A stretch of DNA of 45,295 nt from positions 3,787,744 to 3,833,038 of the forward strand of contig FN649742.1 of the NCBI GenBank assembly GCA_000310025.1, read 5' to 3'. The DNA is from Ectocarpus siliculosus. Taxonomy: Eukaryota > Sar > Phaeophyceae > Ectocarpales > Ectocarpaceae. Shown here piece after piece: positions 8,812 through 18,739 of the stretch. Both the position numbers and the translations under genes were made by a program. The first letter of the stretch is position 1, and every line of letters starts with the position of its first letter. Under the pieces are notes generated by a model that was not told where the DNA came from, ran no database searches, and saw only the letters and a list, made by a program, of their open reading frames with translations.

Positions 8812-11329
8812 AAACGCCGTAGTGAGGTCGGCACCAAGGGGAGCGGCGAGAGCGGTGCCAAGGATGAGGGTAGGCGAGGCAAGCGTCGTTCGCAGGCAGC
8901 CGACAGGGCGCTGCGAGAGCGGTACTACGCCGTGCTGCAAAGAAAGGACAGGTCGTCGCTGTCGGAAAGGATCAAAACCTTGCGAAGGATGGTTCTAGCT
9001 CAAGGTGTGTTTGTGGCGATTTGGAGGTAGCAGTTACCGCCGTAGTGCTGTGTCCGAGGGCTGGTTGTTGGCGTTGAACTCAGCAGGTGGTGTACACAGC
9101 AGCAGCAGGGCGCGGATTCCCACCGAGTTGCACCTCTGTTTTCTTGTCTTTGACGCGTGTTGCAACACTCAGCAGCCTAGAAATGCAGACCTTTGCTCCT
9201 CGTGCGTTCGGTTTTGACAAGCTCCACAGCAGTAGTCCTCTCTTGCTGTTGTGGGTTCCACCGGACGTTCTACTACCGATGAATACTGCTGGGGTACGCG
9301 ACAATGGCAGAGCTACACAACAAGCTTGCGTGTCCCACGCGCTAAGCAGCAGTAGTTTCATGTCTTACTTTCATGCTGACCTTCTCCCCTGCCCCCTCTC
9401 TGCCCTCAGGCCTTCCCGGCGATGTTTTGGAACACTGCACAACCCCGACATCGGGCAGCAGTGGCGCCGAACACCGGAACGGACAGGAGGCGACGACGAC
9501 CGCCTCGGCAACAACAACAACAACAACAACAACAACGAGGGCATCGTCGTCACTGCGATCTTCTCCCTCCTCGGCACAACACCAGCGGAAGCAGCAGCAG
9601 CCCGGACGGAGGGGAGCGCGGGGCAGCAGCGGCGGCGGCGGCGGCGGGGGCAGCGCCACAAGCGGTGGCGGCGGCTGTGGCGGCTTCACGAGTGGGGGCA
9701 GCGGGACGAGCGGTACGGTGTCCGTCCCGGCGGACCCGGGGGAGGATCACCAGTGCTCCCTCCGTGGCCTGGTGTGGAAGGTCCTCCTCGGCACGATCCA
9801 CACGGACTCGATGCTCTACATCCGGCTGGTGGCCAAGGGACCGTCCTCCGAGGACGTAAAGATCAGGGAGGACACCTTCCGGACGTTCCCGCGGGACGAG
9901 GAGTTCCGAAGGAGGGTGCACGAGGACAAGCTCTCCCGCATCAACAACGCCTACGTGAGGCTGAACCACCCGGACGGCGGGGCACCGGTCGCGGCGACGG
10001 CAGCGGCGGATACTGCAAGGCGTGGGTCGGAGGGACGGGGGCGAGAGGGGAGCGGTAGCAACGACAAACACGGCGGCGAGGAACACCCTCCAAAATCGGA
10101 AGACGTGCCTCGATGTTCAAACTCGTCGATTGTGGATAAGGAAGGGGCCGGGGCTGAGGCGGGCGGGGCTGCTCCCGCGACCGGGGGCGCGACCGGGGAA
10201 GGGGAGGAGCGAGTAGGGGACGGGGGGAAAGGGTTGTACGTGCAGGGAATGATGGTGCTGTGCGCGCCCCTGCTGTTTGTGATGCCGGAAGTGGACGCGT
10301 TCTACTGCTTCAACTCTCTGTTGAATCAGCACATGCCCAGGTGAGAGAATGAAAAGGCTGGTTGTTGGGCCGCCTCGTCTGCCGCGGATCCGACAGCAGT
10401 AGCGATGGAGAACGGGGTTGACCCCTCATCTCCTGAACACAACCAACCAAGGAAAGTGTAGTAGTGACTCCTGGGGTTTGCGCCGAAGTACAACAAAACA
10501 TCGCATCACACCCGGATCAATTAACTTCCAGCTGGACATTTATTTCAGCTGAGACGAACCAAGCGGTGCGCCAAATAGTGAACCGAACCCACCCCCAGAA
10601 CGCAAAGCACACCACAGTAGTTTTTGCACCGGCCACCCGTAACACAGGTACGTGGCGGCGAACCTCGACGGCGTGCACGCCGGCTGCGCCCTGGTGGACC
10701 GGGTGCTGAGCATGGTCGACCCCGTGCTGTTCAACTACCTCGAGAGCAAGTTCCTCACGGCCAACATCTACGCCTTCCCGCTGGTGATGAGCCTGCACGC
10801 CTGCGTGCCCCCCCTGGAGGAGGCGGTCAAGCTGTGGGACGCGGTGTTTTCGTTCGGCGTGCACCTCGAGGTCCTCATCTGCGTCGCTCAGGTGCGGTGC
10901 TGCTGCGGTTGGTGTTGGTGTTGCTATTGTATGGTTTTTGTAGTCGCTGCTGTATGACGCAAAACACAAACACAAGAACAACAAACGAAGTTTCCACCCT
11001 CTCTTTGTTACCCGCCGCTTACGCTCTCGCAGTGCGTCTCCCTGCGAGATACCCTGCTGCAGGACCCCAACCCGTACCGACATCTGAACGCACGCAACCT
11101 GCCGCCCCTGGACGCGGAGCTGTTGGTCTCGATGGCGTTTTCCCTCATCCCGCACCTACCCTCGGAGATGATGGACGAAATAGCCCAGCACCCGTTCTTG
11201 GAGGAGCCGTGGCAGGGGAGCGAAGGAGGTGACAACAAGAGTGGTGGCGGTGGTGGTGGTGGCGGTGGTGGCGGTGGTGGCAGCAGTGGTGGTGGTGATG
11301 ACGACGGCGGCGACTGCGGCGGGTCTTGA
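8812..11329 (+). CDS. Bub2-like TBC-domain GTPase-activating protein (5' exon not found)
   Basis: Exons 8812-9004, 9410-10340, 10648-10891 and 11033-11329 have clean GT..AG borders and consistent phases (1, 2, 0). The first gives RYYAVLQRKDRSSLSERIKTL.. ending LAQ, joining to GLP. The second holds the TBC start SLRGLVWKVLLG, the arginine-finger motif IREDTFRT and the glutamine-finger motif YVQGM, then EVDAFYCFNSLLNQH. The third reads DRVLSMVDPVLFNYLESK and LKLWD-like VKLWDAVFSFGVHLEV. The last ends with a Gly tract and a TGA at 11327. Order and wording match the Bub2/Cdc16 group rather than generic Rab-GAPs. In yeasts Bub2 acts with Bfa1/Byr4 on the GTPase Tem1/Spg1 at spindle poles to hold mitotic exit or septation. 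At least 553 residues are visible. Exon 2 has long Thr, Ser and Gly runs, and an extra disordered insert separates the two catalytic fingers. The start codon lies upstream of 8812. Confidence 0.87.
9507..9538 (+). repeat. (AAC)n trinucleotide repeat inside the Bub2-like coding exon
   Basis: About nine AAC units are read in the coding frame as a poly-threonine run (frame ACA). The repeat lies N-terminal to the TBC domain in a Ser/Thr/Gly-rich region. It is likely length-variable between individuals. Confidence 0.85.
11237..11301 (+). repeat. (GGT)n repeat encoding a C-terminal poly-glycine tail
   Basis: GGT/GGC repeats encode more than a dozen Gly residues just before the acidic end DDDGGDCGGS of the Bub2-like protein. 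Such tails are not part of the TBC fold. Confidence 0.85.
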
Positions 11330-13364
11330 GAAGGGGGGGCTGAGTTTCTTACCTACGCACGGCGGTGGCGAGTGTTGTTTGTGATTTTACCCTCGGTCTT
11401 TTCTTTATATGTTTTTTTACGTGTTTTTTTCGAGTTCCCCGCAAAAGGAACAAGTGAAAAAAATGTGTTGTTTCGGTTTGGAAGGAGGTGGAAGTGAGAG
11501 GGAGGGTTTGTGTCCTCGCCGTAGCTGTGGTGTGGCGCCAGAGACGTGCGATTCCCATGCGTGGAAACCGTCGCGTCTTGGGGAGGAATGGGCGGGTGAT
11601 ACGGCGTTAAGCTTCATGCAGCGTCGCACCGCTGCCACTGGCTCCGAACACACTCAGCAGCAGGGCGTGTGTAGGCCTTGCGTACGCCGCGACGCCCGTT
11701 GTTAGGCGTTTTGGGTGCGATCCCTGTGCCGAAACGGCATCATCTTCTGTAGAGGTGCGATACACAAGGTGATTTTACATACGTAGTACATGCCGTGGTC
11801 CGCTAGGGAACAAGCCGTGCGCGAGTATGATGAGACTGAGTTGTATGGTGTACATAGAAACTCTCTTGCGTCTCGTGCTCTCCACAGAAAGAGGCACGGG
11901 CAAACAATCCGTGTTGTTTCCGGCGTGTAGAAAAATTAGAGTTAGCCCTGTAACATACACTACAACGGACGTGGGCGGTGTACACGCGCAAGATCTCACG
12001 TGTTATTGCGCTTCGTGTCATACGCCGCCACCGCGCGTGGGAATGATTGGCCCTCATATTTCGTCGTGCGTGTGGCTTTCGCCGTGCGTGGCCGCTTCAA
12101 GTCGTGATGGTCTGATAATTTCCCCTTCATGTTGTACAGCATCCACGAGTTGTGCAAGACGTGGGGGTGAGGGCGGGTGGGTGCAGGCGGAATCCTTCAC
12201 TGACGACCACCATGCAGACTGCAACAAAGTTGTTTTCAGAGCTTCCAACTCCTGTGTAATTTTTGCTCGCCACGGCATGAGGACATGGCATCTAGTACTG
12301 AGGTAGCGATAGCTTGGAGAAGGCTGTTTTGGAAGCCAGGAAAAACACGGCGAGCTCCTGCATGATAGAGATTCGCAACATGCAAAAACATCGACCACCT
12401 GCGCAAAGCAGCCGGTTCGGACGGAGACCCTTCACTTCGGTAGAACTGCAACACTGAATTTGTGTCGCCCACGGTAGCTCTCCTACTATAATAGTGTACG
12501 CTTCAATCCTGCCCCCCCCCCCCCTCATTCCCGATGCCGAAAATAAAAATGCAATGGAGTTGAATCGTAAACTTACCTGAACGGTAAAAAATTACAACCG
12601 TCCAACGAAATCCTCGTTTGGGAAACGGATCAAAACTGGGCACGATCACCCTATTTAACAGGAACGAGAGGGAACACACCGAAAGCAAATCAAATCGAAT
12701 CGAGGGGGGAGAATAGAAAGGTGGCCCGCGGCTCTATGGATCTGTCCGGACCATGGTTGCCGTTCGCGCAGTCACAAGGACCAAACACTTTGGAAGAAAC
12801 ACCTGTCCCGGCCCGCTAGGCCAGAGGTTGACCAAGCCTGAACGTAAAGGCCGGCGTTTTTGTCGTGCACCGACGTGCAACACATTCATCTTGTAAATGC
12901 GTTTTTCTTCCCCGGCCCTATCTTATGCCCTACATGTACGTTTACCCAGGGAGGCGCTTGCAAAGTTCGCCACACAAGCTGACCAAACACACAGATCCCC
13001 TCTTTGCCAAAGAAAAAAAAAAAAGTAGGTGAGAAAAGAGGGCTCCCCCCAGCCCCCCGCATCGCACGCCTGTTCTCCCTCTGGAACACCCGCTGCTCTC
13101 ACTCCGCTCTTGCACTATATNNNNNNNNNNNNNNNNNNNNNNNNNNNNNNNNNNNNNNNNNNNNNNNNNNNNNNNNNNNNNNNNNNNNNNNNNNNNNNNN
13201 NNNNNNNNNNNNNNNNNNNNGCTGCTCTCGCTCCGCTCTTGCGCTATACACGCGGCTAGCCCACCACAGCAGTTACATACACAACATGAGGCACCCCCCA
13301 ACTCTCGAAAAGAAATAACAACGATTCCCACCTTCAGCACCCCCCCCCCTCCGGGTCCCCTACT
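11330..13364. other. Intergenic region with no recognised gene
   Basis: This 2 kb stretch contains the 3' flank of the Bub2-like gene, T-rich and C-rich tracts and an assembly gap. Open frames on both strands are short (under 160 codons), lack domains or splice support and show no coding-like amino-acid pattern. The convergent TVP15-like gene ends at 13365, so both 3' UTRs should lie here. Confidence 0.5.
13092..13249. repeat. Assembly gap flanked by copies of a short tandem repeat
   Basis: Exactly 100 N fill 13121-13220. The bases before the gap (13092-13120) and after it (13221-13249) are the same unit of about 29 bases, beginning GCTGCTCTC and ending CTATA, with three differences. This suggests a collapsed tandem array whose true length is unknown. 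Confidence 0.8.
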
Positions 13365-15175
13365 TTATACTGATGTGTTTTGCGCCGGCTTGGGCACCTC
13401 GAACCACTCCGGCCGAGTCATGTAGGCCAGCACCGTTAGGACGCCCCACCCCAGCGTCACCACCCCTGTCCAAAAGCTCAGAGTTAAATCAAGCGGAAAA
13501 TTGAGGAAGCCCACGCTGCCGGCGTTCGCGTCGAACAAACAGGGCGAGGCGAGGATTGGGCAGGGGGGGGGGATTGGCGAGGGCGCCCGGGACCCGCCCC
13601 AATTAAAATTGGATACCTCAACACCTTCCAGGGCGACAATGGTGAAATGAGGCTTCGCTCGTGTAGAAAAACGCAACACGTTGTCAGCCCCCCCCCCCCC
13701 CCCCGGAAAAAAAACCCCCCCAAAAGGGAAATTTTAAAATTTAAAAAAATGTCCCATTTTCCCACCCCCCCCCCCCACTTGTATGATGTACCGCCCCCTG
13801 TTGAGCCCGCCTATGCGGTAGCGCCGATGCTCTCTCGCTTTCTCTCCCTTCTCTTCTCTCTCCAATACCCGCCCCATTTTCGCTCTTGCCTTGTCTGTAT
13901 GTCTGCCTGTCTAGACCTTGTCGTTTCTGTTGTTGATATCACTTGGTATTGTTTCGTCTGAAATGCGAGGCACCAGCGCCGACGCTCTCTCTCTCTCTTT
14001 TCTCTCTTTTCTCTTCTTTCTCCAAACCCTCCCCATTGCGCTCTTGTCTTGTCTCTCTGTCTGCCAGTCTGTCTGTCTAGCCCGTGTCGTTTCTGATGTT
14101 GATATAACTTGGCATCGCTTCGTCTCAATGCCACCCACCAACACTCAGCAACAAGTGCCATGCTGCTACAGCTGCTACGCCTCTACAGTCCTTGCTACAC
14201 ATTATTTAGCACGTCCGCCGTATGTACAAACATGTGGCGATTTGCTGCAAACAGCACAGCCTTGTGGTGACTGAAGGGCAAATAGCTCGGGCTGGGCATG
14301 ATTGCGAGGCTCAACTCGGCACCATCCCGTTGAGACGTTTTGGGTTCAGTTCTAAATAGCGCATCCACGCCATCCTCGACAATGCCCGCACGCAGAGGGA
14401 GGACCACACACATGATACTGTACGCATACGCTGGTGGCGAAGTGACGTCATAGAAAACCCGCGTGCCTGTGCTTGTACATCATTAACGGCTACATCTAGA
14501 TTACATTCTTCGCAAACAGAACTATGGAACACGTGACAACAAAGATGTTATTTGAGAGCGACAATGGATGCTTGCGCACGCATTGGCTGCTACATACGTG
14601 GCCAATACTCACAAAACGAGGTAGAGCCCTCGTCCCTTGGCCCCGAAAAAGAAACCGAAATTCTTGGTCATGATCTGCTTGGGCCGCTCGCAATTCCCCA
14701 TTACTCGCACGAACTCATACATAAAGAGCAATACGGCGAATATCCTGTGCACAAGACAATAACGAAAACGCGCAGAATTGGGGGGGGGAGTCGTGTTAAA
14801 ATACGAGCAGGTAGGGCACGGACGTGGGGGTCGACAGAGTGCATGAAAACAGAGACATGAAAAACTCGCTTCAACCGAGGAAGGTGAAGGAGCCAAAGAC
14901 GACCCATAACTACAACAACAAAGAGTGACCACAAACGAAAACAACTGTTCTCCCTCTCTCTGTGCGTGTCTGTCTCTCTTTCTCCCCTCATCCCCCCCAC
15001 CCCCCCTCCTCTCTCTCTGTCCCTCTCCCTCTGTTCCCCTCTCTCTCACATGAGATAGACCGACAAGACCACATTCTCGAAGTTCCTGAAGTCGATCAAC
15101 CCGAAGGCCGCCGAGGCCGCCATCATCACTGCCACACCGATGTTGACGAAGTGGAAAACGGATCGGACGACCGTC
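13365..15175 (-). CDS. TVP15-like / COPI-associated Golgi membrane protein (first exon missing)
   Basis: Exons 15175-15050, 14744-14613 and 13515-13365 join in phase: the first junction forms a Met codon and the second a Phe codon. The product reads FHFVNIGVAVMMAASAAFGL, then FENVVLSVYLMIFAVLLFMY, the hallmark NFGFFFGAKGRGLYLVFVGF, then LSFWTGVVTLGWGVLTVLAY and a short hydrophilic tail ending PAQNTSV. Four hydrophobic segments and the FGF..GRG motif match the COPI_assoc/TVP15 family, small tetraspanning proteins of Golgi and vesicle membranes. About 135 residues are visible, close to the family length. The first exon, carrying the start codon and ending in phase 2, was not identified upstream of 15175. 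The last intron (14612-13516) is filled with pyrimidine tracts and a tandem duplication. Family call is good; the exact role in trafficking is inferred. Confidence 0.82.
13821..14131. repeat. Two-copy tandem repeat, 155-bp unit, in an intron of the TVP15-like gene
   Basis: Copy A (from 13821) and copy B (from 13976) both start GCGCCGA(T/C)GCTCTCTC and continue through a CT-rich block, then CTTGTCTGT.. and TCGTTTCTG.TGTTGATAT, ending near TTCGTCT. They differ by scattered substitutions and small indels, so the duplication is not recent. Confidence 0.8.
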
Positions 15176-16187
15176 CTGTCATCGCGCCAGAGAGCCAGAT
15201 GAAACATGCGGACGGCACGGGAACCAACGCAACAGGCAAGGTGAATCCCAACACGCACATGCAAAGGAGTGGGCCTGGCTTGAGCACAATTACTATGGAA
15301 GTACGACGTCTTTGTTCTTGAAGCTGTTGCCGTAACTGCAGTCTTATTTGCCAAAAAAACAACGCGCATGCCATGTACTACCCACGAAACCTCCGCAACT
15401 TTGAGTCGTCATCACATGGAGGCAAGAGATAACGCTGCCGTGGTCGCAGGCTGGCAGCGAAAGACAAACGGTACACGAGAGTGCCAACCGCAGGGCATCG
15501 ATACGCCCCTTCAAACCGGGGGAATCGGCAAGCACACATACAGCGTGTCTGCCGCGAAAAACATGCGTTTGACTAAGGAAAAAAACGATACTTTGGTAGC
15601 CAACAGGAGTCAAGCGCGGTGATTCTCGCTGCACACGTTAGGGAACGTCCGGAGGAACACGAAGGGCGGCTGCGTGGCCCATGAATCAATCTTAACCTCG
15701 GCGCTTGACTCGAAATTGGTACAAGGGCGTCGAGCGCCTATGCCACACACACATCTGGCATATCCATGTGTCGCCATCGCCTCCAGAACCAAAAGTCTGA
15801 TCGAACCCCCCCAAGAGCCTCGACACCAGTGAGGTTGGCGTGGAATTAGTCGGTGGCAACGCTTGAACGCAGTGACAGCACCTCTCCTTGAAACCGTTTT
15901 CGTTGGTTGACCATGTGTTTCGAATTGAAAAGACGACCCACGCGGGAGATATCACTGTGTGCTGCGCGGGAAATCGTGGAAATACAGAACTTTCGCTGAC
16001 GCCATGGATTCATTGCTAATCTATCTTAGATTATTTTCTTATATTTCGTTGGGTCATACTGAGAAAATAAAAAAAACGACCGACGAGAACACAAACTCGC
16101 CGCTGATGCGCGAAAAGCGACCTCGGGAAATCCATGTGTCGCGCAACACCACTACCAGCAGCGAGACAAGGGCGGTAAAATGACGGC

Positions 16188-16322
16188 ATGGCCGTTGATC
16201 CGCAAGGTGACAGGTGCGCTGAATCTGCAGCATTTTAGCAGCAAGTAGAGGAAGCTAAGCTGCAGCAGCAGCTGCTGAATGTCAAACTTGTCAACAACGT
16301 GCAAGAAGGTAATGGGGACTAA
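16188..16322 (+). pseudogene. Short coiled-coil-like frame interrupted by one TAG
   Basis: From ATG at 16188 the frame reads MAVDPQGDRCAESAAF, then a TAG at 16236-16238, then QQVEEAKLQQQLLNVKLVNN and a short end before TAA at 16320-16322. The downstream part looks strongly like a helical coiled-coil protein. Two readings fit. One is an exon of about 70 bases with acceptor CATTTTAG and donor AAG|GTAATG (16239-16308). The other is a small gene or retrocopy with a single nonsense mutation. No family is recognised. Confidence 0.35.
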
Positions 16323-17080
16323 CCCCAACCATTCAGGTTTATACAGCAGGGGGTGAAATTACCCACAGGGTGCGTTTCGGAGGCGTGCCCCCTGAGCACT
16401 TTCCTCACATCACAAGGATTCGGATGGGCATTCCTGGGTATGATCGGACCCTCCTTCTCCACATTCTGCCCCCGAGTTTAGGGTTAAATCCTGTGCCACC
16501 AAGCTTGAGTGGTGAAAAGCGGTAGATTTGTACCGTCAACCCAAACACGGGATCGCAGGCACTCAATTCTGCGGCGGCATTTCTCATGGTCTCAACGCTT
16601 GCGTCGTGCCTTTGAAGACTTGTGGGGTGCAATGCGGTGCCGCCGACAAACAATAACAACAACCTTCACATGGTCTGTGGCACATGCCATCTTTTCAAGT
16701 ATAAAAAAATACACTTCAAATACGGCAAATGTATGCTATGTAGAATGCTGTGCCGACCCAGACCGTAAATCAATACGAGGCGTGTGTGTACTAAATACGC
16801 GTGCTGTTGCTGCTGTTGTAAATCTCTTGTGTTATCTGAGAAAGGCACGTGTCCGCACCCGAAGTGAGCTCACATGCCCTTCCGTGAGAGAGAAACCGAA
16901 CACCAACGCTGAATGCCATGATTCGTCGGTCACGTCCCAGTTGAATCGGCCATCTACACTTACACAGCAGAGTACTGCCGTAGTCCGCGAAAAGGACCAA
17001 GTGGTTTGTAAGAGAAAATTGACATTGACGCGAAAAATGCCCAACAACTGGCTGCGACGAACACGGCTCAGCGGTGGATC

Positions 17081-17284
17081 CTAGAAACTGTGCTCGACGG
17101 GGGCGATGAAGCAAAAAATTGAGCCCCGACCCGTTCTGATGTACTTCGTATCTGTCCCATCTCCTGGTGCCAACCACTTGTATTCCACCCATACACCGTG
17201 GTAATCGGCAGACCATGCATTTTTCTTACTGTACTTTGGCTTTGCTTTCACGTTCGGGTACTCAAAGGCGTGCGTGAAAAACAA
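17081..17284 (-). CDS. Unrecognised 67-codon open frame
   Basis: The frame begins MFFTHAFEYPNVKAKPKYSK and ends FIAPVEHSF before a TAG. Its mixed, non-repetitive composition, rich in Tyr, Trp, Lys and Pro, looks like real or formerly real protein rather than chance. It could be an isolated last exon, since an acceptor could lie upstream, or a relic. It borders the tandem repeat that starts at 17303. No function is proposed. Confidence 0.25.
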   Translation of the reverse strand: MFFTHAFEYPNVKAKPKYSKKNAWSADYHGVWVEYKWLAPGDGTDTKYIRTGRGSIFCFIAPVEHSF

Positions 17285-17688
17285 CTTCGACTGTTTACAA
17301 AGAGCTGCGTGGACCGTTGAGAATGCCCCTCGTTAGTGTGGTGGGTTGCCGGTAAGTTTGGCGGACAGGCGGCAAGCGGGTACTTCCGGCCTTGTGTTGT
17401 GAGAGAATTCGTCGTGGAGGTTGTGAATGCAAGCTAGGAGTAATCTTTCGGAGTGGTGCAAACAGTAGTCAGTAGCAGCCAGCAACGGGCCGAGCCGTTG
17501 GAGAGACTACATCGGCCGGCCAAGCCTTTGGAGAGATAAAATCGCACACACGGAACACAGCTCTCAGAGGAGAGGCCGTGTGTCCGTGTGTGCACCCGTG
17601 GGATTGATGGCGACGATAATGGGGCATCCACCCAACGTGATCCATCCTACACTGCTGCGCGGTACTTCGAAGCGTGTGTTGGATTTTC

Positions 17689-17839
17689 GTTCACTTGCCT
17701 TAGTCTGTTGTTTTCGCATCGTGGCGTTCCCTCTTTGCTTGGTTCGCAGGCACGGCCCTGAGTCTCAAGGCACCGTGCCTGCGAACCAAGTACAGAGGGA
17801 ACGTCGCGATGCGAAAACAGCAAGCGAAGACAAGTGAAC
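17689..17839. repeat. Long near-perfect inverted repeat (hairpin) inside repeat copy 1
   Basis: Arms of about 67 bases pair around a loop of about 15 bases. The left arm begins GTTCACTTGCCTTAGTCTG and runs to GGTTCGCAGGCACGG. The right arm begins CCGTGCCTGCGAACC and ends GACAAGTGAAC, with only about ten mismatches. Copy 2 of the tandem repeat has a shorter version (about 18258-18363). Confidence 0.85.
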
Positions 17840-18257
17840 GACAATCAGGTCACGGCTACGGTTCCAGCACCTGCCAAACGAGCTGCATAGGACCGTTGAG
17901 AATGTCCCTCGCTAGTGTGGTGGTGGGTTGTCGGTAAGTTTGTTGGACAGGCGGCAAGCGGGTACTTCCGACCTTGTGTTGTGAGAGAATTCGTCGTGGC
18001 GGTGTGAATGCAAGCTAGGAGTAATCTTTCGGAGTGGTGCACACAGTCAGCAGCAGCCAGCAACGGGCCGAGCCGTTGGAGAGATTACATCGGCCGGCCG
18101 AGCCTTTGGAAAGATAGGATCGCACACACGAACACAGCTCTCAGAGGAGAGGCCGTGTGTGCACCCGTGGAATTGATGGCGATGATATTGGGACCTCCAT
18201 CCAACTTGATTCATCCTACACTGCTGCGCGGTACTTCGAAGCGTGTGGTGGATTCTC

Positions 18258-18363
18258 GTTCACTGCTGTTGTTTTCGCATCATGGTGTTTCCTCTTTGCT
18301 TGGTTCGCAGGCACGGCAGAGGAGATGCCACCATGCGAAAATAACAGACTAAGGCAAGTGAAC
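18258..18363. repeat. Hairpin of repeat copy 2, with a differently arranged loop
   Basis: The outer arms pair (GTTCACTGCTG..GTTTTCGCAT with ATGCGAAAATAACAGAC..GTGAAC), but TTTGCTTGGTTCGCAGGCAC lies in the loop instead of in a stem. The right arm here is the exact complement of the left arm of copy 1 over the segment GACTAAGGCAAGTGAAC. Confidence 0.7.
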
Positions 18364-18739
18364 GACAATCAGGTCATGGCCACGGTCCCAATACCGCCGA
18401 CCGCAGATAGGGTTGTTCCGTGCCCTCCTGCGCGCGGGAGGCGGGGGGGGGTGGTCATGAGGCCGATCCATTCTACGCCTACAGAATGTTCCGCTGTAGG
18501 AGAGGAGGCCACGGATGGCAAATGCTTTGTGTCTGACGCGTGTTCAACGCCCCTTCCTAATGGCTACTTTTTGCGGCCATCACACATCACGGGGGGCATG
18601 TTCGTTTGTGTGGTGTGTTGCATGTTGCATGCCCTCTCCGTATGCAACCCACCTCTGCTGTGTGTGCCGTGACAGCTTATTTCGCCGCAGCAGCACACGC
18701 GCGGGTCGTTAACGTACACATATGCTATGCTCTCATGCA

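Larger units (their letters stand above)
15176..17302. other. Region upstream of the TVP15-like gene without a firm gene
   Basis: The unseen first exon of the TVP15-like gene is probably somewhere here. Two patches look coding-like: a Gln/Glu-rich frame at 16188-16322 (+) and a 67-codon frame at 17081-17284 (-). Both are listed separately. Otherwise I see no domain, RNA gene or mobile element. Confidence 0.4.
17303..18395. repeat. Tandem duplication, 578-bp unit, each copy with an internal inverted repeat
   Basis: Copy 1 starts at 17303 (AGCTGCGTGGACCGTTGAGA) and copy 2 at 17881 (AGCTGCATAGGACCGTTGAG). The copies stay alignable through CGGACAGGCGGCAAGCGGGT, GGAGTAATCTTTCGGAGTGG, GCGGTACTTCGAAGCGTGTG and ACGACAATCAGGTCA.GGC, with small indels. 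No protein frame is conserved across both copies. The unit may be a non-autonomous mobile element or a young satellite. Confidence 0.85.

Noticed and set aside
9087-10058. 323-codon plus frame overlapping the Bub2-like exon
   Set aside because: Out of frame with the TBC motifs and composed of Arg/Gly-rich low complexity.
13516-14612. A missing exon of the TVP15-like gene in this interval
   Set aside because: The flanking exons join directly in phase to give the expected GRGLYLVFVGF sequence, so no further exon is needed.
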